64,000 bases of DNA from an uncultured Bacteroidota bacterium. Lineage in GTDB: Bacteria; Bacteroidota; Bacteroidia; Bacteroidales; P3. This document shows, one piece after another, positions 34,150-44,000 of this stretch (positions within the stretch are counted from its first letter, which is position 1; each line of letters opens with the position of its first letter). The stretch spans positions 1 to 64,000 of the forward strand of contig CACYZN010000017.1 in the NCBI GenBank assembly GCA_902778925.1, read 5' to 3'. A program made the position numbers and the translations under genes. The notes under the pieces are model-generated. The model was given only the letters and a program-made list of their open reading frames with translations, did not search any database and was not told where the DNA came from.

Positions 34150-35100
34150 ATGACAACAGATAAAAAGAACTGGAAAAACGAAGTTTTGGCCTACGCAATG
34201 CTTGTGCTGGGCAGTGCCCTGTTTGCCGTGGGCGATGTGATGTTTGTGAACCCCTACCTGATGGCTCCCGGCGGCACCTATGGCCTGAGCAACGTGTTCA
34301 ACACGCTGTGGCCGTGGAAGATCTCGCTCTACGCCATCTGCATGGATGTGCCTTTGCTGCTGGTGGGTACCTGGATTCTGGGTCCCAAGTTCGGCTTCAA
34401 GACCATCCTCTCGACGGCTCTCATCTTCGGCTTCACTTTCCTGCTCGAGAGTGTGTGGGGCTATAACCCGGTCATCTTCGACGGCAAGATAATGCCAGCT
34501 CCCATCGAGGGACTGTCGATGGTGCAGATACCGCACGACGGCGGCTGGTTCATGCCCGACTACTTCCTCAACACCGTGGTGGCAGGCCTCATCTATGGCG
34601 TGGCCATCGGTCTGATATTCCGCTCGGGCGCCACCAGCGGCGGCTCGGACATCATCTCGATGATACTGCACAAGTACACCAAGATCTCGCTCGGCACGCT
34701 GGTGATGATTGTCGACGGCTGCATCACACTGAGCACCCTCGTGGCCTTTGGCGACATACGTCTGCCCATCTACTCGATCATCATCATCTTCATCGAAGGC
34801 AAGGTGATAGACCTGGTGGTCGACGGCATGAAGAGCTACAAGACCATGTTCATCGTGACCGACGAGATGGAGGCGGTGCGCGACTTCATACTGAACGACC
34901 TCAAGCGCGGCGGCACCTGCCTCACCGGCACCGGCCTCTATCAGGGCAACGAGCGCAAGATGGTCTACGTCACCCTCGACCGCGCCGACATGGTGAAGCT
35001 CAAGAGCAACCTGCACCGCATCGACCCCAAGGCCTTTGTGAACATAATGGATAGCTCGGAGATCCTGGGCATGGGCTTCAAGTCGCTGCCCAAGGAGTAA
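34150..35100 (+). CDS. YitT-family membrane protein
   Basis: 316 residues. Five or six membrane segments in the first two thirds (LAYAMLVLGSALFAVGDVMFVNPYLMAPGG, then GATSGGSDIISMILHKYT) are followed by a soluble C-terminal DUF2179 domain (TDEMEAVRDFILNDLKRGGTCLTGTGLY). This is the YitT family, integral membrane proteins of unknown substrate with a PII-like C-terminal domain that may bind a ligand. The start at 34150 is chosen because the upstream in-frame extension to 34045 overlaps the promoter and repeat. Confidence 0.88.
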   Translation: MTTDKKNWKNEVLAYAMLVLGSALFAVGDVMFVNPYLMAPGGTYGLSNVFNTLWPWKISLYAICMDVPLLLVGTWILGPKFGFKTILSTALIFGFTFLLESVWGYNPVIFDGKIMPAPIEGLSMVQIPHDGGWFMPDYFLNTVVAGLIYGVAIGLIFRSGATSGGSDIISMILHKYTKISLGTLVMIVDGCITLSTLVAFGDIRLPIYSIIIIFIEGKVIDLVVDGMKSYKTMFIVTDEMEAVRDFILNDLKRGGTCLTGTGLYQGNERKMVYVTLDRADMVKLKSNLHRIDPKAFVNIMDSSEILGMGFKSLPKE

Positions 35101-35110
35101 ATGGCGCCTG

Positions 35111-35159
35111 GGTCTTTAAGGGCTTAGGGATCCGTAGGGTCCTTGAGGCCTTAAAGACC
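35111..35159. repeat. 11-bp inverted repeat between YitT and glycosyltransferase genes
   Basis: GGTCTTTAAGG (35111-35121) and CCTTAAAGACC (35149-35159) are exact inverted repeats with a 27-nt centre that itself holds AGG/CCT-rich pieces. No T run follows. Its vocabulary (TTTAAGG, CCTTGAGG) resembles the in-gene repeat at 18817-18855. Confidence 0.8.
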
Positions 35160-35207
35160 TTTGAAGCAGCCGAGGCAATAAAACCAGGCATCGGACGTTA
35201 TACAGGC

Positions 35208-36404
35208 ATGAAGGTACTACAGCTCTGCAACAAGCCCCCCTATCCGCCCGTCGACGGCGGCACGATGGCGATGAACAGCATCACCCAGGGGCTGCTGCAG
35301 GCCGGCTGCGAGGTGCGTGTGCTCACAGTGGAGAGCGACAAGCACCCCCTGCGGCGCGAGCAGCTGCCGGCCGACTACGTGGCGCAGACCGCCATCGAGG
35401 GCGTCTATGTCGACCTCGCAGTGCGGCCCCTGTCGGCGGCGGTGGCCATGCTCTGCGGCGAGTCGTACCATGTGAAGCGCTACCGTAGCGAAGCCTTCGC
35501 CGCCAAGCTGCGCCAGGTGCTGCAGGCCGACCGCTACGACGTGGTCCACGTCGAGAGCATATTCCTCACCCCCTACCTACCGCTAATCAGGCGGTACTCC
35601 GACGCCAAGGTGATACTGCGCGCCCACAATGTGGAGCACCTCATCTGGCGGCGGGTGGCCGAGAGCACGCGCCACGGGCTGCGGCGCTGGTACCTGAAGC
35701 ACCTCTCGCTGACGTTGCGCGCCTACGAGCTGGAGCACATCGGAGCCTACGACGGGGTGGTATGCATCACCCGCAACGACGCCGACTACTTCCGTGCCAA
35801 CGGCTGCCGGCGCCCCATCGTCGACATACCCTTCGGCGTGGAAATCGAGGAACTGCCCAACGTCGAGGCCGAGCCGGCATCGCTCTTCCATATCGGCGCC
35901 ATGGACTGGATGCCCAACCGCGAGAGCATACAGTGGATGCTGGACGAAGTGTGGCCCGTGGTGCACCGCGAGGTGCCGCAGGCACGCCTCTACCTGGCCG
36001 GGCGCAAGATGCCCGAGCGCTGGATGCGCGCCGACATCGAGGGAGTGAACGTCGTGGGCGAAGTGCCCGACGCCATGCACTTCATTGCAAGCAAACAGAT
36101 CAACGTGGTGCCGTTGCTCAGCGGCAGCGGCATCAGAGTGAAAATAATAGAAGCCATGTCGGTAGGCAAGGCCGTGGTGACCACCACCGTGGGCGCCCAG
36201 GGTATAGACTATACCGACGGCGAGAACCTGCTCATAGCCAACACCCCGCAGGAATTTGCGCAGCAGATAAAACGGCTGGTCGACGACCCCGGCTACTGCA
36301 GCCGCGTGGGGCAGGCGGCGGCCCACCTGGTGGCCGAGCACTACGACGGCAGGCGCCTCGCCGCGCGGCTGACAGACTTCTACCAAAAAACAATGCAACG
36401 ATGA
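35208..36404 (+). CDS. Glycosyltransferase family 4-like protein
   Basis: 398 residues, GT-B fold. The N-terminal acceptor domain starts MKVLQLCNKPPYPPVDGGTMAMN. The C-terminal donor domain has LFHIGAMDWMPNRESIQWML, then VVPLLSGSGIRVKIIEAMSVGKAVVTTTVGAQGI, the E-x7-E-like nucleotide-sugar binding region of GT4 enzymes. It transfers a sugar from an activated donor, but donor and acceptor are unknown. Its stop overlaps the next start (ATGA, 36401-36404). No other glycan genes lie beside it. Confidence 0.87.
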   Translation: MKVLQLCNKPPYPPVDGGTMAMNSITQGLLQAGCEVRVLTVESDKHPLRREQLPADYVAQTAIEGVYVDLAVRPLSAAVAMLCGESYHVKRYRSEAFAAKLRQVLQADRYDVVHVESIFLTPYLPLIRRYSDAKVILRAHNVEHLIWRRVAESTRHGLRRWYLKHLSLTLRAYELEHIGAYDGVVCITRNDADYFRANGCRRPIVDIPFGVEIEELPNVEAEPASLFHIGAMDWMPNRESIQWMLDEVWPVVHREVPQARLYLAGRKMPERWMRADIEGVNVVGEVPDAMHFIASKQINVVPLLSGSGIRVKIIEAMSVGKAVVTTTVGAQGIDYTDGENLLIANTPQEFAQQIKRLVDDPGYCSRVGQAAAHLVAEHYDGRRLAARLTDFYQKTMQR

Positions 36405-36925
36405 AACGAATACTGAAAGCACTCGTGGTGGCCGCCATGGTCGCCCTGTCGGTACAGGCCTCGGCCCAAGTCGGCATCCCCGGCACAGGCCTCACACTCA
36501 GCATCAACAGCGAGGACTGGCGCTACCTGCGCACCTTCAAGCTCGACGACGGCGCCGACGTGTATCTCTTCTACTACGTGGCCCACGACATGGTCGATGC
36601 CGCCGGCGACACCGTGCTGCCCTGCCTGCGCATCTACGTCAACGAGCACTACGACGGCGACCTCTACAGCCTCGTCTACGACCGCTACATGCTGCAGCCC
36701 TACCAGTCGCTCGACGAATACACCCACGGTCTCGGCCTGCCCAAGAGCGGCGGCATAGGCTACGACGGCATCTACACCAACCCCTCCGACGGCAAGGACT
36801 ACCGCTTCCTGATGACCTACTTCAAAGACCGCAAGGCCATGGTCGAGCTGCGCCTCGAGACCACCAGCGACACCTTCGGCGAGATGGAATTCGAGTTCCG
36901 CGACCTCCTGGGCACCCTCAAATAG
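36401..36925 (+). CDS. Secreted protein of unknown function
   Basis: 174 residues. Signal peptide MKRILKALVVAAMVALSVQASAQ. The mature protein is a compact alpha/beta domain (WRYLRTFKLDDGADVYLFYYVAH; CLRIYVNEHYDG; YRFLMTYFKDRKAMVELRLET); no family is recognised. It is translationally coupled to the glycosyltransferase upstream and lies 6 bp before the OmpA/propeller gene, so it may be an envelope partner of the latter. Confidence 0.6.
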   Translation: MKRILKALVVAAMVALSVQASAQVGIPGTGLTLSINSEDWRYLRTFKLDDGADVYLFYYVAHDMVDAAGDTVLPCLRIYVNEHYDGDLYSLVYDRYMLQPYQSLDEYTHGLGLPKSGGIGYDGIYTNPSDGKDYRFLMTYFKDRKAMVELRLETTSDTFGEMEFEFRDLLGTLK

Positions 36926-36931
36926 TACCCC

Positions 36932-39694
36932 ATGAAGAAACTACTGCTCACCCTGCTCTGTAGCGCCGCCTTGTCGGTTGTGGCCCAGACTGTCCCTATC
37001 GAGGGCCACGACGACTACGCCGCGCGCTTTGCCGAGTTGGGCAACGCCTACTCCCGCGACCCCCACAGCGTCGAGACCCTCTACGCCTTCGCACTCTTCT
37101 ATTTCGACAACAGCCACCCGATGCGTAGCCTGCCCACGGCCATGAAATACATACAGCTGGCCGAGCAGCACCACATAGCACTGCTCAACGACAACCGCAT
37201 CGGCGAGCTCACACGGCTCGGCAAGAAGCACATCGACCTCATGGTGCTGCGCCAGACCAAGCAGGCCATAGCCGAGGCAGCCCTCAACGCAGTGAAACGG
37301 AAGCGCGACATGGGCGAGCTGGAGATAGACACCTACATGGAAGCCTTCGGCCACGATGCCGAGATGGCCCGCCTGCTGCGCCGCCACCGTCTCGACCACG
37401 CCTACCGCGCCGCCGTGGCCGACGGCAGCGCCGACGCCTGCTATGCCTTCATCGAGCTCTACCCCGCCACCAACGAGGCCGAGCAGATGGAGAAGCACTT
37501 GGCCACGCTGGCACCGAGCCTCTTCGCCAATGTGGCGACCGAAGCCCAGGCCGACTCGATAGCGACACGCTTCGCCAAGAGCCCGTCGGTGGTGCGCGCC
37601 GCCGCGCGATGCAAGAGCCGTCTGGCCTACGCCACCGCCAGCCGCAGCAACACCGCTGCCGCCTACACCGCTTTCCTCAACGCCTATCCCACCAGCGACG
37701 AGCAGCTGCAGGCTCACGACCGCCTCGACGCCCTGCTCGAAGCCAAGTACTATACCCTAGCGACAGCGCAGGAGTATGCCGACTTTGCCGAGGCCAATCC
37801 CGACAATCCTTTGGCCGACAGCGCCCTGGCCGAGATAAGGAAAATGATTGAGCAGCACCGCGACCTGGCCGCCACACGCATCTATCTGGCCCGCTTCCAG
37901 CACGACGCCTACTACGCCCGCATCTACAACCTCTACTTCTCGTGGTTCGCCGCCGAGGGCAACAGCGCCCCCTTGCTGCGCTTCGAGGAGGAGAACCCCG
38001 CCTTCCCCTCGCCCGTGGCCCTCGAGAACGAGCTGGAGCGCTCGCGCCATATCGACATGCTGAACCTGATGGGCGACTTTGTCGAGCCCAAGTACGAGAC
38101 CTATGCCCTTGAGACCCGCCGCCTGATGGACAAGCGCATCGCCTTCGTGCTGCTGCAGCGCATGTTGCAACAGCAGGTGGCCGAGCAGCGCTTGGCGGCC
38201 GCCAAAGTCCGGGCACAGCAGTTCGAGCTGTGCTTCGAGGGTACGTGTGCCGACGAGTACGCCGAACTGCTCGACCTGCTGGGCGCGGCGCCCTCGCGGC
38301 GCAGGCTTGTGGCCGAGCTGGCTACCCAGGGCGGAGTGCACAACCCAGCCGTCAACGCCGCCGACGGCATGCTCTACTTCACCAGCATCGACAGCACCGG
38401 TGCCTCGCACCTGCGCTGCGCTGTGCGCACGGGCAGCAAGTGGGGCCGCGTGGCCGAGGTGCCGGTGGCCAACGCCGACGGCGCCAGCCTCCGCTTCTAC
38501 GGCTTCTTTGCCGGCGGCAAGCGCATGTTGCTGGGCGACGGCAACGACATCTGGATTGCCGAGCGCGACGGCGACCAGTGGCGCGTGAGCGACATACCGC
38601 CCTATCCCGTCAATACCGACTTCATAGAGACCGACGCCTACATGCTGGCCGACGGCAGCGGCATGTTGCTGGCCTCCGACCGCCCCGGCGGCTACAATCT
38701 GCAGCGCTCGGGCGAGTACTTCCACGGCGACACCGCCCTGGCCACCGACCTCTACTTCATTCCCTACACCCAGAGCGGGTGGGGGACAGCCGTAAACCTC
38801 GGTCCCGACATCAACACCCCCTATTGCGAGCGCAGCCCCATGCTGAGCCGCAACCAGAAGACCCTCTATTTCATCACCGACAGCCGCGGCCTCGGCTATG
38901 GCGACGTCTATATGGCCACGCGCGACGACAGCGGCGACTGGACCCGCTGGAGCCGCCCCGTCAACGTGGGCCGCGAGCTGAACAGCCCCTTTGCCGAAGC
39001 CTCGCTCAGCATGAGCCCCGACGAGCGCACCATATACCTCTCGTCGAACCGCGAGGGACGCCGCTATGCCTGCTACAGCTTTGCCACCTGGCACGACACC
39101 TCGGCCCTGGCCACGACCTACCCGCTGAATGTGCGCGGCCTGGAGCGCAACCTGACCCGTGTGCGTGTGGCCGACATGGGGCGCGGCGAAGCGGTGCGGC
39201 AGGTGGACCTGAACCTGGACGGCACCACCCTCGGCGTGGGAGTGACCAAGGGGCACCGCTATGCCGTGCTCGGCGATGCGGGCCAGCGCTTTGTGCCCGC
39301 CGTGGTGGTCGACGCCGCCGATACCGGCGCCCAGCACCTGCGCGGCTACACCTACACCGAGCTGGTGGCCATGGACCGCCCGCTGCCGCTGCCGGCCGTG
39401 GCCTTTGTCGACGCCAAGGCCCAGCTCACTCCGTCGGCACGCCTGCAGCTGGAGCAGCTGGCCCAGTTTGTGGGCCACCACGAGGCCTGCGTGGTCGAGG
39501 TGGTGGTCGACGTGGCCATGCGCGACGACGCCCGGGCCTTCAACCTCGCCCTGGCACGCGGCGCCGCTGTGCGCGACTGCCTGGCCGCCAACGGCATCGA
39601 CGCCGCCCGCATCTCGGTGTCGGCCTACGGCAATGTGAACACCAAGCAGGGCGCCCCCGAGGGGGTGGCAATCCGCTTCCGCGAGAGATATTAA
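36932..39694 (+). CDS. PorE-like protein: TPR, beta-propeller, OmpA C-terminal domain
   Basis: 920 residues. Signal peptide MKKLLLTLLCSAALSVVAQ. A long helical TPR-like region (about 25-450) is followed by a PD40/WD40-like propeller (VHNPAVNAADGMLYFTSID; CERSPMLSRNQKTLYFITDSRGLGYGDVYMA; EASLSMSPDERTIYLSSNREG), a short carboxypeptidase-regulatory-like piece and a C-terminal OmpA-like peptidoglycan-binding domain (about 800-920, VAFVDAKAQLTPSARLQLEQLAQFV). This order is that of the T9SS component PorE. PorE is a lipoprotein, whereas here no lipobox Cys follows the signal peptide, so it may be a paralogue. Confidence 0.7.
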   Translation: MKKLLLTLLCSAALSVVAQTVPIEGHDDYAARFAELGNAYSRDPHSVETLYAFALFYFDNSHPMRSLPTAMKYIQLAEQHHIALLNDNRIGELTRLGKKHIDLMVLRQTKQAIAEAALNAVKRKRDMGELEIDTYMEAFGHDAEMARLLRRHRLDHAYRAAVADGSADACYAFIELYPATNEAEQMEKHLATLAPSLFANVATEAQADSIATRFAKSPSVVRAAARCKSRLAYATASRSNTAAAYTAFLNAYPTSDEQLQAHDRLDALLEAKYYTLATAQEYADFAEANPDNPLADSALAEIRKMIEQHRDLAATRIYLARFQHDAYYARIYNLYFSWFAAEGNSAPLLRFEEENPAFPSPVALENELERSRHIDMLNLMGDFVEPKYETYALETRRLMDKRIAFVLLQRMLQQQVAEQRLAAAKVRAQQFELCFEGTCADEYAELLDLLGAAPSRRRLVAELATQGGVHNPAVNAADGMLYFTSIDSTGASHLRCAVRTGSKWGRVAEVPVANADGASLRFYGFFAGGKRMLLGDGNDIWIAERDGDQWRVSDIPPYPVNTDFIETDAYMLADGSGMLLASDRPGGYNLQRSGEYFHGDTALATDLYFIPYTQSGWGTAVNLGPDINTPYCERSPMLSRNQKTLYFITDSRGLGYGDVYMATRDDSGDWTRWSRPVNVGRELNSPFAEASLSMSPDERTIYLSSNREGRRYACYSFATWHDTSALATTYPLNVRGLERNLTRVRVADMGRGEAVRQVDLNLDGTTLGVGVTKGHRYAVLGDAGQRFVPAVVVDAADTGAQHLRGYTYTELVAMDRPLPLPAVAFVDAKAQLTPSARLQLEQLAQFVGHHEACVVEVVVDVAMRDDARAFNLALARGAAVRDCLAANGIDAARISVSAYGNVNTKQGAPEGVAIRFRERY

Positions 39695-39750
39695 CAACCA
39701 GTGGCGGAATACTTTTCGCCATCCGCCTCGCGTGTGTTAAAAAATGTTAG

Positions 39751-39758
39751 TACTTTTG
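39751..39758 (+). promoter_or_regulatory. -7 box TACTTTTG for the hydrolase gene
   Basis: TACTTTTG followed by CCCCC, 27 bp before the ATG at 39785; no clear -33 element. Confidence 0.6.
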
Positions 39759-39784
39759 CCCCCGAATTGTAATATACCCAAAGC

Positions 39785-40591
39785 ATGGAACAACACCGAA
39801 CACTGACCGTCGACGGGCGCACCGTTCACTATCGCGACGAAGGGCGCGGCAACCTCCATACGCTGGTTTTACTGCACGGTTTCCTGCAAAACCTCGATGT
39901 GTGGAGTTCCTACGTGCTGAGCTATATGAACAATATGCGCGTCATCACCGTCGACCTGCCCGGTCACGGGCTGACCGACACCTTCTGCGACGTGCACACG
40001 ATGGACTTCATGGCCAAAATCGTCAAGGATGTGCTCCTTGAAGCCGGCGTGGACCAGTGCGTCATGGTGGGCCACTCGATGGGTGGCTATGTGGCTTTGG
40101 CTTTCGCCGACCGCTACCCCTATACCGTCAAGGGCTTGGGCCTCATCAATTCGCACCCGCTGGCCGACACCGACCAGCACCGCGAGCAGCGCGAGGAGGT
40201 GTGCCGCTCGGTGCAGGACAACCGTGCTTCCTACATCGTGGGCTTCGTGCCCGAGCTGTTCGACGGCAGCCGGCGGGCAGCCCTCTCGCACGACATCAAG
40301 GACCTGCAGGACCAGTGCCTGCTCACCACCACGGCCTCGATCGTGGCGGCCCAGCGCGGCATGGCGCAGCGCCCTTCGCGTGTGAGCACCCTCGCCACCA
40401 TCGACGTGCCGACCCTTTTCGTGTACGGCAAGAACGACCCCCGCATACCCCTCGAGCTGGCCGTGAGCGGCGCCCTGGTGGCGCGGCGGCCCGAGATGCT
40501 GCTGCTCGAGGACGTGGCCCACATGGCCTTCATGGAGGAGCGCGAATACTTGAAACCCCGCCTCCGCAACTTTGTGGAGAACTGCTACTAG
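39785..40591 (+). CDS. Alpha/beta hydrolase
   Basis: 268 residues. Oxyanion region LVLLHGFLQNLDVW; nucleophile elbow GHSMGG (Ser near residue 97); acid in YGKNDPRIP; His in LEDVAHMAFMEE near the end. Typical single-domain alpha/beta hydrolase of the MhpC/BioH-like esterase group; the substrate cannot be inferred. It is monocistronic, with its own promoter and a strong terminator right after. Confidence 0.88.
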   Translation: MEQHRTLTVDGRTVHYRDEGRGNLHTLVLLHGFLQNLDVWSSYVLSYMNNMRVITVDLPGHGLTDTFCDVHTMDFMAKIVKDVLLEAGVDQCVMVGHSMGGYVALAFADRYPYTVKGLGLINSHPLADTDQHREQREEVCRSVQDNRASYIVGFVPELFDGSRRAALSHDIKDLQDQCLLTTTASIVAAQRGMAQRPSRVSTLATIDVPTLFVYGKNDPRIPLELAVSGALVARRPEMLLLEDVAHMAFMEEREYLKPRLRNFVENCY

Positions 40592-40611
40592 GCTTAAGCC
40601 TGCGGCATATC

Positions 40612-40651
40612 GATGCGGTCCGTGGCCGGAAGGCCACGGACCGCATCTTTT
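40612..40651 (+). terminator. Strong intrinsic terminator after the hydrolase gene
   Basis: GATGCGGTCCGTGGCC (40612-40627), loop GGAA, perfect complement (40632-40647), then TTTT. Confidence 0.93.
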
Positions 40652-40677
40652 CTGTCACCTCCACCCATCTCCCACCT

Positions 40678-40790
40678 CTCACCGTTACACTGAATTTCGA
40701 ATTTCGAACTTCGAATTTCGAAATTAGCATCCCACCTCCCACCTTTCACCTCCCACCTCTCACCTTTCACCTCCCACCTCCCTCCTCTTC
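40678..40790. repeat. Simple-repeat block: GAATTTCGAA units and CACCTYTCACC units
   Basis: A TGAATTTCGAATTTCGAAC stretch (about 40691-40722) is followed by AATTAGCATCCCACCT and repeated CACCTTTCACCTCCCACC units to 40780. The same pair of motifs lies at 45355-45500, again directly left of a CTTATGT palindrome. Confidence 0.85.
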
Positions 40791-40893
40791 CTCTCCGGTC
40801 GTTCTTATGTCGTTCTTATGTATATCTTATGTTGTATTTATGTTTAAAACATAAGAAATACATAAGAAATACATAAGAAGTACATAACGGAGA
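40791..40893. repeat. 11-bp-unit palindrome, copy 7 (CTTATGT type)
   Basis: CTCTCCGGT, CGTTCTTATGT twice, ATATCTTATGT, TGTATTTATGT, TTTAAAAC centre, then ACATAAG units; the right arm is cut to about three units and ends CGGAG. GCTGATTGTCA (40895-40905), part of the block beside copies 4 and 8, follows. Confidence 0.92.
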
Positions 40894-40993
40894 AGCTGAT
40901 TGTCAAGGGGTGGCGATGAGGGGGCGGGATGTTAAGAAATATTAAAAGTTGCGGGTGTTGATAATTTCTTGTACTCGATTGGCATATAATGCG

Positions 40994-41001
40994 TATCTTT
41001 G
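40994..41001 (+). promoter_or_regulatory. -7 box TATCTTTG for the third giant cargo gene
   Basis: TATCTTTGCACCC, 33 bp before the ATG at 41035; a CTTG at 40968-40971 is a weak -33 candidate. Confidence 0.65.
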
Positions 41002-41034
41002 CACCCAGAATATTAACACTCAAAAAAACACTTT

Positions 41035-44000
41035 ATGAAGAAAACACTACTGACTTTATTAATGCTGATGGGGCTGCTGTTCCCTGTCGGAGCACAGGTT
41101 TCGTCGTTCCCGTGGAGCTACGGCTTCGAGCAGAGCGATGGCCAATTGAACGGCTGGACGCTGTTCGACAACGATGAAGACGGAAACCAATGGATTCTGG
41201 TTCAATCATCCGATTACGCCCATGGCGATTCTTATTGCGTGGCCTCGGCATCGTTTAACGGTTCTGTGCTGACGCCCGACAATTGGCTCGTCTCGCCCGC
41301 CGTGCAGATTCCGGCCTCTGTCGATGGTCTACGCCTTTTCTGGTGGGCCTGTGGTGCTAATGCATCTTGGCCTGCCGAATACTACAGCGTCTACATAGCC
41401 ACGGCGCCGGTGGTCGACAGCTTCCTGGCCACCTCCGAGGTCTTCTCCGAGACCACCACCGCTACATGGGAACAGCGGTCTGTCGACCTTGCACCCTATG
41501 CCGGCCAGACCGTCTACATCGCCTTCCGCCACTGGAATGTTACCGATATGTACTACCTGCTGCTCGACGATATAGGCATTGGCACCGAGGAGGAATTCCC
41601 TGCCATAACCTATCGCACCCTGACCGTAGTCTCCAACAATAACGCGGCCGGCAACGTCACAGGCGGTGGCACCTATGCCGAAGGCACCGAAGTGACCCTC
41701 ACCGCCACCGCCAACGAGGGCTACTACTTCTTAGGCTGGAGCGACGGCAATGGCGAAAGCCCCCGCACCGTCACCGTTAACGGCAATGCCATATACAGAG
41801 CTATCTTCTATCCCGTCATCGACGGCGAGACCTACGAGCGCACCGTGCTGGTCGAGGATTTCGAGACCCGTCAGACCATCTACACCCCGCAGGCTGAGCA
41901 GCGCTTGGCCGAGGGCTTGGCTGCCTTTGGCGGCAACTATGTCCACCTTACCCACCATGCGGGCTACTATACCGACTCCCTCACCTCCAATGTTAGCGAA
42001 GCCATGGTGGTGGCCCTCTATGGAACAACGAGCTGGGCTCCCGCCCTCACCCTCGACCGCAGCGAAGGCCTTGTCCCTGGCACCCAGAATGGCGTGGTTG
42101 GCAACCTTGGCGAGGCGTCGAATATACTAAACCAAATGAACCTCGCCAGTAGCATACCCAGCTATGTCTCGGTGCAGTTCGACTACTTGACCTACGACGA
42201 GGCCACCCGCACCGTCTCGACCCAGGTCTCGGGCCACTTCTCCACCTTCGCGGCAGCCACCGCCGGCAGCGCCCGCCTCAACGTCTACCTTGTGGAAGAC
42301 AGCATCGTCAGCCCGCAGATGACAGTGGGTAACACCTCCATTCCCGACTACATACACAACAACGTGGTGCGCGCCGCCTTGACCGCCGACGTCTGGGGCG
42401 ACGAGGTCAACTATGCCGATTTTGGCAGCCCCTACACCTACACCCTGCCCGCTGGCTGGGATCCCGCCCATTGCCGCCTGGTAGCCTTCGTGAGCAACAA
42501 CGGCACCGCCTTCACCGAGCGCCAGGTGCTCAACGCCACCCAGACCAGCTACCTGCCCATCGAACAGGTGGTGTACGAGCAGGTGACCGCCACACTCGAC
42601 AACCCGCAGGGCGGCTACATGTACTACCGCGTGTTCGATGCCGAGGGCAACGAATTGCAATACGGTCGCGCCAACCAAGGCACCACCGAGGTGACCTTCA
42701 TGCAGAACGAGACACTATGCCTCGAGTTTGCTACCTTTGACCCCTACCGTCAGGACGTTACTGTCAATTTTGGCACTGAAATGCTCGACTCTGTGTTCAA
42801 GAACGGCGTGTACTACGTGTTCGACAGCGCCGACATTATCGACCGTTGGGAGAACTATGGCTACCGCCTATACAGCATTTGCGGCACCTACGACAGCAAT
42901 GTCACCTTCTCGGCCAGCTACTTGCCCTACGTCATCGACACCACCGACGCCAACCTCGTGGTGGTAAACAACAGCCATGGCTATGTCTGCCGCTATATCC
43001 CAGGCCAGGGCCAGGTTAGAGTATCCGACACCCGGTATTACACCCTCGAGGAGGGCGAGGAGTTTATATTCACCTTCGGCACCTTCATGCCAGGTACCTA
43101 TGACGGCCTTGTGCCCGACAGCGCCAGGCGCCTGTACCGCCTTCTGGTCGACGGTGTGGAGATAGACTTCGACAACCCCGAGACCCCGGGTATCAGCATC
43201 TTCAACCACACCACCGAGGGCTACGCCTTCTACAACTACAACTATGTCCAGGACACCGCCAAGCACCGCGTTGAGTTCATCTTCGGCCCCTACGAGGACA
43301 CCACCGACTGCCTGCCCGTCAGCCAGCCGTATGCGTATACCACCGATGAGGAGGCCACTGTAACATGGATGCCTTCGCCCTCGGCCGACCAGTACACTGT
43401 GTTGCTCGACGGCGAAGTGTATGCCGAGGACATAACCTACAACGAGATATACATCTCCGACCTTAGCGCCAACACCGAATACAGCGTGGCTATCGTGGCC
43501 CACTGCTACAACGGCAACAACGACACCACCTACACCAACTTTACCACCGAAAACCCGCACGCTTGGATAAACGTAAGCACCAACGGCGGATACCTCTACT
43601 CCTATCTGTGGGGGACTACACTTGAAGCAGGCGAGTATTATTTTGATGGCTTTACAGGAAATGTCTGCGACTTCTGGGCTGAGACCGAGACACTTGAATA
43701 TGCCAACGAGGTGGGTACTCCGTTGACGAGAGCGGTGCTTGAAGCCGTCTATGTCAATGGCGTAAGCATCCCCTTGAGCGACAGCGTGTGTGAGTACTTC
43801 AACGACATGCAGCAAGTGTACTACATAGATAGCCTTGGCAACAGGTATTTCTACCATGCCGACTCGGGTCAAGGCTACACGGGCTACCTGTTCAACCTCA
43901 CCTTCGGCACGGTGGACAGCGTCCGCTTCGTCTTTGGCCCCGTCCAGATCGACGAGTGCGAGCCTGTGCTGAACCTCATCGCTTACGATGTACAGAGCAC

